The notes beneath the pieces are model-generated. The model did not search any database. It saw only the letters and a program-made list of their open reading frames with translations, and was not told the DNA's origin. From JBCBSS01 sp039819065 (GTDB lineage: Bacteria > Bacteroidota > Bacteroidia > Cytophagales > Cyclobacteriaceae), in contig JBCBSS010000009.1 of the NCBI GenBank assembly GCA_039819065.1, forward strand, positions 27,130-91,129: 64,000 nt of DNA, read 5' to 3'. The position numbers and the translations under genes were made by a program. Within the stretch, counting starts at the first letter, position 1; each line of letters starts with the position of its first letter. Positions 28,641 through 39,500 of this stretch are shown piece after piece.

Positions 28641-31600
28641 GGGTACGGATATCGATGAGCGCCCTGCTTCATTCGCAGAGGCATTTCAACAGCAGGCCAT
28701 CGAGACCCCGGATAACATAGCGCTGTCCTATGAGGGCGTCAATCTCACCTACAAAGAAGTCAATGAAAAGGCCAATCAACTAGCGAGATATCTGACCGAA
28801 GATATTGGAGTCGAGGCAGGTGATTTTGTGGCGGTAAGAATGAAGAAATCAGAGCGATTGATCATCGGCTTGATTGCCATTCTCAAATCCGGAGCGGCTT
28901 ACGTTCCCATTGACCCGTCACACCCGGAAGAAAGAATGAACCACATCTTTCGGGAAACTCGTCCTAAGACGTTGTTCATTGATTCTGAACACATGATGGA
29001 CATTGGAGAATTTGAGGAAGCCGTGTTCGTAATGGATCTTCAACTTGATTCTTTAGAGCATGAAACCACTGATCTTGACGTACTACCCTCACCAGAAACT
29101 GCCTGCTATGTCATTTATACATCAGGCACGACGGGTACACCCAAGGGCGTAGTGGTAAAGCACAAAGGCATGGCTAACACCTTGCTGTGGAGAAAAGACT
29201 ATTATGAAATGTCACAGGAAGATGTGGCGCTGCAACTCTTCTCGGCTGCTTTTGATGGATCTATCACCGATACTTTCACCATCCTGTTGAGTGGTGGTAA
29301 ATTGGTTGTGCCTGATGAAGAATTGAAGAGCGATACCCAATACCTCGCAAAGCTTATTGCTGAACACAGCGTCACTAATTTTATAGCCGTTCCTTCATTC
29401 TACAAAGTACTGCTGGAAGAAATTGGCGATGGCCTTAAAGTGCTTAAGCATGTCACCCTTGCTGGAGAAGCAGTAGTTCAGGAATTGATCAATGCGCATT
29501 ATCACCAATTGCCTGATGTACAGTTGGTGAATGAATATGGCCCGACCGAAAATACGGTTTGTTCTACCGCCATGGTATTAGACCCTGAGGAAGAGGTCAA
29601 TATCGGATCGCCAATTGATCATGTCAAAGTTTATATCCTCGACGAATCACAACGAATAGTACCCTTAGGGGCAGTAGGAGAAATATGTCTTGGTGGAATT
29701 GGGGTGGCTGCAGGTTATTTGCACAGGGAAGAACTGACTGCCGAAAAATTCATCGCTGACCCGTTCAATGAAGGAGCATTGATTTATAGAACGGGTGATA
29801 AGGGCAGATGGGTGTCAAATGGCGAGATAAGCTATTTGGGTAGGGGAGATCATCAGGTAAAAGTACGAGGCTTCAGAATTGAGCTAGCCGAAGTAGAAAA
29901 TGTGATCCGCAAGCACCCCGCTGTACAGGATGTCGTGGTGGATGCTCAACCCAATGAAGTCGGAGAAAATCAACTATCGGCCTATGCAGTTTCTGGTGGA
30001 GACACAACCGAAGATGAGTATAAAGAATTCCTGCATGTCAGGTTGCCGGACTATATGGTGCCATCAGTTTTTATGCTGATTGAAGAAATTCCACTCACCA
30101 CTACTGGTAAAATAGACCGTAAAAAGCTCAGGCAACTGGCTTCGACGGCGACGAGTCAAGACAGGGAGATTGTAGCACCGTCTACGGAGACTGAGCAAAA
30201 ACTGGCCGAAATATGGCAAGTGATTCTGTCCGTCGATGAGGTGGGCATACATGATAACTTCTTCATGATCGGAGGCCATTCTTTGAAGGCGACCCAAGTG
30301 GTTTCTCGTATTCATAAGGCCATGAATGTCGATATTGACGTCAAGGCCATGTTCAGTCACCCAACCATTGCTGAATTGGCGGTGTTGGTTGAAGAGGCCG
30401 ATACCAGCGAGTACAATGCGATACAGCCTGTCGCGGAACAGGAGTTTTACGATATATCGCATGCGCAGCGGAGATTATGGATTCTGGATCAAATTGACGA
30501 ATCCAAAGTAGCTTATAACATTCCATCAGCTTACGTTTTTAGCGGTGACCTGAACGTTGCCGCGCTTGAAAAGTCTTTCGAGCAACTGATAAACAGGCAT
30601 GAAAGCCTAAGAACCTCTATTGTAGAATTTGATGGTAAGCCTGTTCAGGTAATTCGAACCTATGAAGAGCTTGGCTTTGGCATCGATCAAATAGACCTGA
30701 GTACAGATGCTGAAAAAGAATCCAAAGCCCATGCTTTAGCTGACCAGGAAGCCAGAAACCTTTTTGACCTCAGCAAAGACCCACTATTGCGGGTAAAACT
30801 GGTCAAACTGGAAGAGAAAAAGCATGTGGTACTTTTTACCATGCACCATATCATTGCCGATGCATGGTCGATCATCGTTTTGGTAAACGAACTGATCCAG
30901 TACTATGAGGCCAATTTGAATGGCCAGAAGCTAGAGTTACCACCGCTTTCCATACAATACAAAGAATATGCGCACTGGCAAAACGAACAGTTGAAGGATG
31001 AGCATAATGCGCACAGACAATATTGGCTAGAGCAATTCACAGGAGAAATTTCCGTACTGGATATGCCGACTGACTTTCCAAGACCAGATGTACGCACCTC
31101 CAATGGTAGCCACCTTAATTTCAGGTTAGAGCAATCGGCGAAGGACAATCTGAATGCATTAAGTCAGGAAAATGGAGTTAGCTTGTTTATGACCATTCTG
31201 GCCTTGGTCAATACCTTGCTTTACCGCTATACAGGGCAGCGAGATATTGTTATAGGATCTCCCATAGCTGGTAGAGACCACCACGACCTGGAAAACCAAA
31301 TAGGCTTCTACGTCAATACTTTGGCACTTAGAACCCGTTTCGAGGCCAACGATTCTTTCCAATCCATGCTCGAAAAGGTGAAGCAGACCACGCTACAAGC
31401 TTATGAGCATCAGATATACCCATTCGACAAACTGGTTGATGACCTTGATCTGGAAAGGGATATGAGCCGGTCACCATTGTTCGATGTCAATGTGGCATTG
31501 CAAAACGCAGAGGTACAAGGGGTAGAAGGCATGAATGATGGAGGTGAACTGGCTGGCCTGGAAGTAGAAGAGTTCCAAGCCGAGAACGATACAAACCGAT

Positions 31601-34600
31601 TTGATTTGGTTTTCAACTGTGTTGAGTTTGATGATTATCTATCCATTCACCTGGAATACAATACCGATATTTTCAGGGCTGAAAGAATGGAAATGCTTTC
31701 ACGTCATTTCATCAACCTGGTTGAGAGCATCATAGCAAAGCCTCAGTCATCGATAAATCAAATAGCGTTCATCGATGATGATGAAAAGAGTGCCATACAG
31801 CAAGTATTAACAGGTCGCCGTAGGGATAGTCAAGATGATCTGACGGTATTAGACCTTTTCAAGACACAAGTAAACACCAATCCAGGGCATACTGCCCTCA
31901 CTTTTGGTGAAGAGAGCTGGACATACCGTGAATTGGATGAAGAGTCTAATCGCATTGCCCATTTTCTGAAAGAAAAAGGTGTAGGAGAAAGCACCTTGGT
32001 AGGTTTTGTGCTGGACAACTCAGCCCATGCGATACAAGCCATATTGGGCATACTCAAATGTGCGGCTGGCTACTTACCACTACGACCCGATACACCTATC
32101 CCCAGACTTAGGTACATGCTCAATGATGCCGGTGTTGAAGTATTCATCACCGAAAAGAAATACATCAAAGTAGCCAACCAACTGCAATGGGAATGTGATC
32201 GCTTGCACAGCTATCTGTGCCTGGATAGCCAAAATGTATTGGAAGAAGCAGAAACCGCTAATGAATTGATGAGCGAAGAGCTTTGGGATTACGTAGGGGA
32301 AAACGCTCACGACGATATTTCCGGTGGTGGCTGGGTATCCAGTTATACCGGGGAAGACCTTTCTGCCGAAGAGATGAAAGAGTACGCTGATAACGTACTG
32401 GAGAAGGTCAAACCTTATCTCAACAAAGAAGCCAGGGTACTGGAAATAGGGTGTGCCTCGGGTATCTCTATGTTTAGCATTGCTCCCCATGTGAGCCTTT
32501 ACTATGGCACCGACCTTTCTGGCAACATCATCCGCCGAACGGCGGAGCAAGTAAGCCTAAAAGGCATACAAAATATCAAGCTGGAGCACATGGCCGCACA
32601 TCAAATCGATACCCTTGACGAAGGAGGGTTTGATTTGGTCATTATCAATAGTGTTATTCAAAGCTTTGCCGGGCACAATTACCTCAGGGATGTGATCGGC
32701 AAGGTCATTGACAAGCTCTCACCCCAAGGCCACATATTCCTGGGTGATTTGCAAGATCAGGATTTGAAATACAACCTGATCAGTAGCCTACAAGCGTTTT
32801 CTCTTGACAACCCCGAATTTGCCTCAAAAACCAAGACAGACTGGTCTAACGAGTTATTCATTTCTCGAAACTTCTTGGACGACCTAAGGCATGAATTCAA
32901 AGCGATAAAAGAGGTCGAGCATTCTACCAAATTGGGAGAGATCAAGAATGAGCTCACCCAGTTTAGGTTTGATTGCATTTTGGGCGTTGATAAATCGAAT
33001 GACGACTTACCGGCCGGTGGAAAATCCAAGCAGCAGTACGGACGCAATGATATATCGACAATCAAGACTTCAGAAGAGCTGCCGGAAGTACTACCGATGC
33101 ATCCTTCCTATTTAATCTATACCTCAGGCTCTACCGGGCAACCGAAAGGCGTGGCTGTCAATCATGCCAGCCTCTACAACTACATTGCCTGGGCAGGAGA
33201 CTATTACTTCGATAGTCCATCTCAGGGGCATATGGCGCTAATTACTTCATTGTCATTTGACCTGACCGTAACCAGCACTTTCCTGAGCTTGGCCAGAGGA
33301 AATACATTGCACGTACACCATGACGAAGACATCAGTCAGGTACTGCTCGAATCGTTTACTGATAAGAAGGTTGATACCGTCAAGCTGACCCCAACGCACA
33401 TTTCCTTACTCAAGGATATGGATCTGCAAGATACCCAGGTGAAAAGGGTAATTGCAGGGGGTGAAGCTTTGCGATTACAGCACCTTCAAATACTGCAAGA
33501 GATTAATCCTGAAATTAAGCTTTATAACGAGTACGGGCCAACAGAGGCCACTGTCGGTTGTACAGTCTCGGAAACAAGCTCTTCCTATTTTGACATTGGC
33601 CGACCTATTGACAATACCAATATTCACATACTAGACGACAACCTAAATATTCAACCTACCGGCTATGTCGGTGAGATAGGGATAGAAGGTGATTGTCTGG
33701 CCATGGGATATTGGAACAACTTCGAGTTGACCGAGCAAAAGTTTATTGATTCTCCTTTCAACGCAGATCAGAGAATTTATCAAACCGGAGATTTGGGTTT
33801 ATTGACCTTTGACGGGGAATTGAAATACCTGGGAAGACTTGATGATCAAGTCAAAGTGCGAGGCTATAGGGTAGAATTAGGTGAAGTAGAAAAAGTACTT
33901 AGCACCATCAACGGAATAGAGGGCTGTGCAGTGATAGCCACAGAAGACGTTGAAGGTACAAGCAAGCTCATTGCTTACTACACAGGAGATGAGCTAGAAT
34001 CGATTCATTTGCATGACCGATTAGCTATCCACTTGCCGGATTATATGGTGCCTTCCCTGTTCTTCAGGTTGGAAGAGATGCCGTTAGATGCCAGTGGTAA
34101 ACTCAGCCGCAAAAAGCTACATGCTCTTGAAGCTAGTATGACTGCTGCTCAGGGTGATGGTGTGCAACCACAGAATGAGGATGAAAAAGCGTTATTGGCC
34201 ATTTGGGAATTTGTGTTGGAGCGAAGCGGCCTCGGTGTTACCGATAACTTCTTTGAGATTGGTGGGCACTCGCTTAAGGCGACTAGAATAGTGGCTCAAA
34301 TATATAAGCAGCTTGGCGTCAAGATTAGGCTCAGGGACGTGTTCCAGCAACAGACCATTCGAGCGCTGGCGCAGAAGATGAGTGCTCACAACAAACAAAG
34401 TTTTGTCAACATACCGAAAGCCGAGATACGGGCTCATTATCCGCTATCTCATGCACAAAGAAGGCTTTGGATCTTATGTGAAAGTGAGGAAGATCACGCT
34501 GCCTACAATATGCCTGGTGCCTATGTACTAGAAGGTAAATTGGATAGAGCTGCTTTCAGCAGGTCATTTGAGTCATTGATGGCCAGACATGAAAGTTTGA

Positions 34601-35820
34601 GGACTACATTCACCACCATTGACGGTGAGCCGCGACAGGTTGTACATGATCTATCCGACTATGATTTTAAAGTTGCATTCATAGATCTGCGCCAGTCGCA
34701 AAGCCAGAATAAGGAAGCAAGGGCCATTACGACCGAAGAAGTGAACAAGCCTTTTGAACTTTCACGAGGCCCTCTCGTAAGCGTAAGCCTCATCCAAATG
34801 GCTGATGAGGAGCACATCCTCTTGATGAATTTACATCATATCATTTCAGATGGATGGTCGATGGGCATATTAGTCAACGAAGTGCAGCAAGCCTATAACC
34901 AGTTGGTTAACGGGCAACAACCACAAAAAGCGCCGTTGAACATTCACTATAAAGACTATGCGGTATGGGAAGAGCAGTACTTAAATGAAGAACAAAACGA
35001 ATCGCATCGATCGTATTGGCTGAGTGAGTTGGAAGGTCCGTTGCCAAGAATCAATGTAGATGTTGATTTTGAACGCCCAGCGCTCAAGACCTATAATGGA
35101 AGCCATACCGGCATTGAGATAAACAAAGAAGTCACCGATGGCCTGAAGTCATTGGCCAATAAGCAAGGAGCATCGTTGTTCATTACCATCCAAGCGTTGA
35201 CTAAGCTGTTCCTGTTCCTGAAAACTGGAGACAAGGACATCATTGTAGGTTCTCCGGTTTCAGGCCGGGAACATCCGGATTTGGAAGAACAGATTGGTTT
35301 CTACGCTAATACACTGGCGCTTAGGACTAAGCTTGATGATGGTAATACTTTTAAAGAACTACTGGATCAGGTACGGGATGAAACCTTGCAGGCCTATGAT
35401 CACCAATTATATCCGTTTGATAAGCTCGCCTCGGATTTGAATTTAGACAAAGACCGATCGAGATCACCAGTATTTGATGTGATGGTACAACTGCTCAACA
35501 CATCTACAAGTGACAATGACGAAACACTGGATGGACTGACCATAAGACCCTACGGGCAGGAATTCATGACCAGCAAGTTCGACCTGTCATTTCTGTTCTT
35601 CGAGACGGAAGACAGTCTGTTATTGGATCTGGAATACAATACTGATCTCTACAAAGAAGGTACGGCCTTCATGATCAACGAGCAGTTCAAGCAGTTGGTA
35701 ATGGATGTGATAGCCAATCCTGAAAAGGTATTGAATGCCTATGAATTGAAGTTACCGACAACGCAGCCATTGGAAAGTGCTGACCTTGACCTTGGCTTCA
35801 ATGCCGATCTTTTGGGTTAA
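27877..35820 (+). CDS. NRPS-6: half-C-A(Tyr)-T-C-A(Asn, interrupted by MT)-T-C
   Basis: A 2647-residue dimodular synthetase. Residues 1 to about 245 are a half-C region whose start (IDQALYTGS) resembles that of NRPS-3 (LDRAIYTGS). A1 (loop from residue 415) has pocket DGTITAEVCK, which fits the Tyr code DGTITAEVAK. Carrier Ser802. The first C domain reads H990-H991-IIA-D995-A996, with Ala for Gly. A2 starts near 1325 and is interrupted between A2 and A3 by a methyltransferase (about 1455-1740; SAM motif VLEIGCASG from 1521). Its loop resumes at 1749 and its pocket is DLTKIGEVGK, the exact Asn code as I recall it. Carrier Ser2132 lies in GGHS. The last C domain is intact (H2320-H2321-IIS-DG). 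The upstream beta-hydroxylase probably acts on the Tyr module. The ATG lies inside the previous gene. Confidence 0.93.
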   Translation: MYSNKIDQALYTGSDYADHRSFWEKTLSEVEQPFTFPKTTTCINDDTSSALNARAEWVFSKPVQEKIDAIAGGSPVGTFVVVGAVLNFLLSKYTEGSVILRMPTFLSEGEELPVNHELPFIFSVSGINSLKELIGKQKEAVLNLHQFQDYPIQLADANNMLEVNLSNVFVSMEGVHNAAENTQHCQLSFSLSQHDQNVKVEAQYNDTFLNEGKIEWFLKTLELALEYLDRLDTDLSDLPYLFPEEEKELIEIFNQGTDIDERPASFAEAFQQQAIETPDNIALSYEGVNLTYKEVNEKANQLARYLTEDIGVEAGDFVAVRMKKSERLIIGLIAILKSGAAYVPIDPSHPEERMNHIFRETRPKTLFIDSEHMMDIGEFEEAVFVMDLQLDSLEHETTDLDVLPSPETACYVIYTSGTTGTPKGVVVKHKGMANTLLWRKDYYEMSQEDVALQLFSAAFDGSITDTFTILLSGGKLVVPDEELKSDTQYLAKLIAEHSVTNFIAVPSFYKVLLEEIGDGLKVLKHVTLAGEAVVQELINAHYHQLPDVQLVNEYGPTENTVCSTAMVLDPEEEVNIGSPIDHVKVYILDESQRIVPLGAVGEICLGGIGVAAGYLHREELTAEKFIADPFNEGALIYRTGDKGRWVSNGEISYLGRGDHQVKVRGFRIELAEVENVIRKHPAVQDVVVDAQPNEVGENQLSAYAVSGGDTTEDEYKEFLHVRLPDYMVPSVFMLIEEIPLTTTGKIDRKKLRQLASTATSQDREIVAPSTETEQKLAEIWQVILSVDEVGIHDNFFMIGGHSLKATQVVSRIHKAMNVDIDVKAMFSHPTIAELAVLVEEADTSEYNAIQPVAEQEFYDISHAQRRLWILDQIDESKVAYNIPSAYVFSGDLNVAALEKSFEQLINRHESLRTSIVEFDGKPVQVIRTYEELGFGIDQIDLSTDAEKESKAHALADQEARNLFDLSKDPLLRVKLVKLEEKKHVVLFTMHHIIADAWSIIVLVNELIQYYEANLNGQKLELPPLSIQYKEYAHWQNEQLKDEHNAHRQYWLEQFTGEISVLDMPTDFPRPDVRTSNGSHLNFRLEQSAKDNLNALSQENGVSLFMTILALVNTLLYRYTGQRDIVIGSPIAGRDHHDLENQIGFYVNTLALRTRFEANDSFQSMLEKVKQTTLQAYEHQIYPFDKLVDDLDLERDMSRSPLFDVNVALQNAEVQGVEGMNDGGELAGLEVEEFQAENDTNRFDLVFNCVEFDDYLSIHLEYNTDIFRAERMEMLSRHFINLVESIIAKPQSSINQIAFIDDDEKSAIQQVLTGRRRDSQDDLTVLDLFKTQVNTNPGHTALTFGEESWTYRELDEESNRIAHFLKEKGVGESTLVGFVLDNSAHAIQAILGILKCAAGYLPLRPDTPIPRLRYMLNDAGVEVFITEKKYIKVANQLQWECDRLHSYLCLDSQNVLEEAETANELMSEELWDYVGENAHDDISGGGWVSSYTGEDLSAEEMKEYADNVLEKVKPYLNKEARVLEIGCASGISMFSIAPHVSLYYGTDLSGNIIRRTAEQVSLKGIQNIKLEHMAAHQIDTLDEGGFDLVIINSVIQSFAGHNYLRDVIGKVIDKLSPQGHIFLGDLQDQDLKYNLISSLQAFSLDNPEFASKTKTDWSNELFISRNFLDDLRHEFKAIKEVEHSTKLGEIKNELTQFRFDCILGVDKSNDDLPAGGKSKQQYGRNDISTIKTSEELPEVLPMHPSYLIYTSGSTGQPKGVAVNHASLYNYIAWAGDYYFDSPSQGHMALITSLSFDLTVTSTFLSLARGNTLHVHHDEDISQVLLESFTDKKVDTVKLTPTHISLLKDMDLQDTQVKRVIAGGEALRLQHLQILQEINPEIKLYNEYGPTEATVGCTVSETSSSYFDIGRPIDNTNIHILDDNLNIQPTGYVGEIGIEGDCLAMGYWNNFELTEQKFIDSPFNADQRIYQTGDLGLLTFDGELKYLGRLDDQVKVRGYRVELGEVEKVLSTINGIEGCAVIATEDVEGTSKLIAYYTGDELESIHLHDRLAIHLPDYMVPSLFFRLEEMPLDASGKLSRKKLHALEASMTAAQGDGVQPQNEDEKALLAIWEFVLERSGLGVTDNFFEIGGHSLKATRIVAQIYKQLGVKIRLRDVFQQQTIRALAQKMSAHNKQSFVNIPKAEIRAHYPLSHAQRRLWILCESEEDHAAYNMPGAYVLEGKLDRAAFSRSFESLMARHESLRTTFTTIDGEPRQVVHDLSDYDFKVAFIDLRQSQSQNKEARAITTEEVNKPFELSRGPLVSVSLIQMADEEHILLMNLHHIISDGWSMGILVNEVQQAYNQLVNGQQPQKAPLNIHYKDYAVWEEQYLNEEQNESHRSYWLSELEGPLPRINVDVDFERPALKTYNGSHTGIEINKEVTDGLKSLANKQGASLFITIQALTKLFLFLKTGDKDIIVGSPVSGREHPDLEEQIGFYANTLALRTKLDDGNTFKELLDQVRDETLQAYDHQLYPFDKLASDLNLDKDRSRSPVFDVMVQLLNTSTSDNDETLDGLTIRPYGQEFMTSKFDLSFLFFETEDSLLLDLEYNTDLYKEGTAFMINEQFKQLVMDVIANPEKVLNAYELKLPTTQPLESADLDLGFNADLLG
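32239..33100 (+). other. Methyltransferase domain inserted between A2 and A3
   Basis: Residues about 1455-1740 of NRPS-6 carry a class I SAM methyltransferase with an intact motif I (VLEIGCASG, from residue 1521) and a YYGTDLS strand. It follows A2-region sequence and precedes the TSGSTGQPKG loop. In interrupted A domains I know of with this position (TioN, KtzH type), the enzyme methylates a side-chain atom. With an Asn pocket, side-chain N-methyl-Asn is one candidate; alpha-N-methylation is the alternative. Confidence 0.83.
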
Positions 35821-35855
35821 GCAATCATAGATGCAAATGAGCTAAGCAAAGCGTC

Positions 35856-36590
35856 ATGAACAAGGAAGAAGCGATAAGAAAGAAAGTAGTAGAAGACTAT
35901 TGGTTGGCAAAGCTCTCTGAAGCGAACGAAGCCGTCCAAAAGGAAGGTATTGCCAACGATGAGTTTGGCTACCTGGACTTTACATTGCCGGCAGCATTGG
36001 TCGATCATATAATCAAATTGGCCAATAACAAGGCTCTTTCTGAGTATTTGATCTATCTCACGGTGCTGCGCAGCCTGATTTTCAAATACAATCATTCAGA
36101 AACAGCATCAATCGCTATCCCTGGTTTACGGCTTCCTAACCGGGAGTGTGCCGAAACACTCTTCCTGAATATAGAAGCTAAAAGTGCATCTACTTTCAAA
36201 ACATTGTTACAAGCTGGTCAGGCAGAATTGCAAACGACTATAGGGTATGCTGACTACCATTTCGTAGAGCTATTGCCAGCGTTTTCTCGTTTGCAGATCG
36301 TAAAAACAGACTTGCTAAGGTTCGGCCTTCACTTTGATGCTGTCAATCTGGATAGCCCAACCTTCGATGAAGTGAGTTTGAAGCTGTACATCAAGGAAGG
36401 TCAAAACGGGACAAGGCAATTTCAACTGAAATATGATCAAGGGGTATATCCCGAGGCAGAGTTTGTGGCGCAATTTGCACGACATTTCTGTCAATTGGCA
36501 GAGCAACTGACAAGAAGCACAAATACTCCTCTGTCTGAGGTTTCACCGCTTGATAGGTCTGACCTCGATCAGGTACTTTATCAGTTCAAT
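35856..36590 (+). other. N-terminal half condensation domain of NRPS-7
   Basis: About 245 residues with the second-lobe pattern of a C domain (a DYWLAKL start like motif C4, a degraded C5 region and an SDLDQVLYQFN lead into the A domain). No HHxxxDG. It is divergent from the halves in NRPS-3 and NRPS-6. Confidence 0.65.
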
Positions 36591-39500
36591 GACACTTTTA
36601 ACCCAAATTTTGAAGAGAAAACAATCATTGCCCTCTTCGAGGAGCAGGTTGCTGAACATGCCGAGTCTGAAGCACTTGTCTTTCAAGATAAATCTTATAC
36701 TTATGAGCAGCTCAACAGACTTGTTAGTCAGCTAGCCCATTACCTGGTACAAGCACATGGCATAGGAAATGGTCATAACATACCGGTATTACTTGACCGA
36801 TCAGAATGGAGTGTGATAGCCATGCTGGCCATTATGAAGGCGGGAGCCTGCTACATACCCATTGATGGAGAACTGCCCCCTTCACAAGTTAACTTCATCA
36901 TTGGCGATCTCGGTGCTGATGTCATTATCAGTGAAGAAGACAAGGCGTCTTGGTTACCGGAAATGGTAAAGACCATCTCAGTTGATCAGCTTGATTTGAG
37001 TGGTTATTCGGCAGATTTTGCTTTTGCCGAAATTGACCTCGACGATCCCTGCTATATGATTTACACCTCGGGTTCTACCGGTAAGCCCAAGGGTGTTCTA
37101 CAAGTACACAGGACTTTGTCCAACCTGATGCAATGGAAAAAGCATCACAAACAATTCGACCCTTGCATGAAGCAGATGCAATACGCATCATTCGGGTTTG
37201 ACGTATCACTTGAGGATGTATTCACTGCATTGACTTTTGGTGGTTCACTATTTGTCGTACCTACGGAAACCAGGTACGATCTGAACTTGCTGAAAGATTA
37301 TATACTGGACAATCGCATTCAGATCATCGACCTTCCTTTTTCGGTTTTAAGTAATTTCTTCAATCACTTTCAACCCACTGATTTAGAAGGTCACTCCCTT
37401 GAGTATATCATTTCAACAGGAGAGCAATTGCTGATAGGTAAGCACCTTCGCAACTTTCTGACTGCCAATCCTCATTGCAAGCTCTACAACTACTACGGGC
37501 CGTCTGAAACGCATGTCGTTACCGCTTGGGAAACCGACGGCAATACTGGATACATGCCAGAACGGCCGCCAATAGGGAAACCGATTAGCAACACAGGGAT
37601 TTACATACTTGACCAAAATGAGCAGCCCGTTCCCATTGGTGCAATAGGTGAAATATTTATGACAGGCCACAATCTGGCTGCTGGCTATTTTCAGCGTCAA
37701 GAATTGACCGATGAGAAATTCTATGAAATCACCATTGAGGGTAAAAAAGTAAGGGCTTATAAATCCGGAGACCTGGGCAGGTGGTTGTTCAATGGCTCGA
37801 TAGAATATATTGGCAGAATTGATAACCAGGTCAAAATCAATGGCCATAGAATAGAACTTGGTGAGATAGAAAGTGCCCTCCTCCAGCACAAGGACGTCAA
37901 GGAAGTAGCACTGGTGATCAGAACGAAGGAAGATGGTGCTAAGCACCTTGCCGCCTATTACCTGTCAGAGCCGCAAATGAACGGCTCTGAACTTCGTCAA
38001 TTTATGTTGTCGAAAGTGCCCGAATACATGGTTCCCAGCTACTTTGTGGTATTGCAATCCTTCCCTTTGACACAAAATGGAAAGATTGACAAAAAGAAAT
38101 TACCTGACCCAGTGGCACTGGTCGCCCATGAGAAAGCTGAGTATGTCTCTCCGGGTAATGCCATCGAAGAGCAGCTTGTCAATATTTGGAAGCAAGTACT
38201 CAACCTGGATAAGGTTGGTGTTCTGGATAACTATTTTGAGAGCGGCGGGGATTCGCTCAAAGCCATGCAGATCATTTCGCATGTCCATAAAACCTTTCAG
38301 GTCAGGGTAACGATCAAAGACATTCTGAAGCTACAGACTTTACGGGAATTGGCCGAAAAAATCTCCTCTGCCGAAGTAAGTAGTTACAACGATATTCAAC
38401 CCATTGAGACCCAAGCGAACTATGCTGTATCTCATGCGCAAAAAAGACTGTGGGTATTGAGTCAAATTGACAAAGAAATCAATGCCTACAATATGCCCTT
38501 CAACTACAGGTTTACCAAAAACCTTGATCGTGAGGTATTGTCTCAAACGTTGCAGGCACTTATTCAAAGACATGAAAGTTTAAGAACGACTTTTACCTTG
38601 GTAGAAGGAGAAGTGCGACAGGTTATACATAATGTAGAAAACATTAATGACCAAGTAGATTACGTTGACTTATCCTTCAAGGAAGACAGCCATGAGAAAG
38701 CTGCACATTTGGTGGAAGAAGCCTCCTGGGCACCCTTTGATCTTGAGCAAGGGCCATTGTTGCGCATCAGGCTCATCAAGCTGGCTGAAGACAATTACAT
38801 CTTCATTTTTGTAATGCACCACATCATTTCCGATGGGCAGTCATTGGAAGTATTGCAACGGGATTTTATAGCCTTATACAATGCATTTGCAGAAGATAAA
38901 GCGCACAACCTTAAACCTCTTTCTATCCAATATAAGGACTTTACTGCCTGGCAGAATGAGCAAGTAGATGATAAAGACCTGAAAAGTAAGGGCGCCTACT
39001 GGAGAGAGCAACTTGATGAAATCAAGCCGCTAGAGCTGAGGACAGACCATACACGGCCGCTGCAAAAAACATACAATGGCGCTACAGAAGGCATCATCAT
39101 TGCCCAGGAACTGGTTGCTGGGTTAAATGATATCATCAAAGAGGCCAAGGCCACCAAGTTTATGGGGCTTGCTTCTATCGTAAATACCCTATTATATCGA
39201 TATATCGGGCAAGAAGACATTACCATTGGTTTCCCTATTCTGGGAAGAGACCATCCTGACCTCGAGGATCAGATTGGTTTCTACGTCAATAGTATTGCCC
39301 TCAGAAGTAGATTCTCTGCTGAAGACAGTTTTACAACGCTATTAGAGAAAATCAGAGAAACCACTTTAGAGGCTTATGAAAACCAGCAATACCCATTTGA
39401 TAAGCTGGTAGAAGACCTGAACGTTCAGTATGACAGGAGCAGGGCACCGCTGTTCGACATCATGATGGTATTCCATGAGCATGACGATAGCGCGTCGATG

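Noticed and set aside
35817..36095. Antisense and out-of-frame open frames of 60-180 codons inside the NRPS genes (for example on the - strand here and at 37413-37946).
   Set aside because: They overlap confidently coded synthetase domains, show no recognisable domain, and are expected by chance in genes of this length and base composition.
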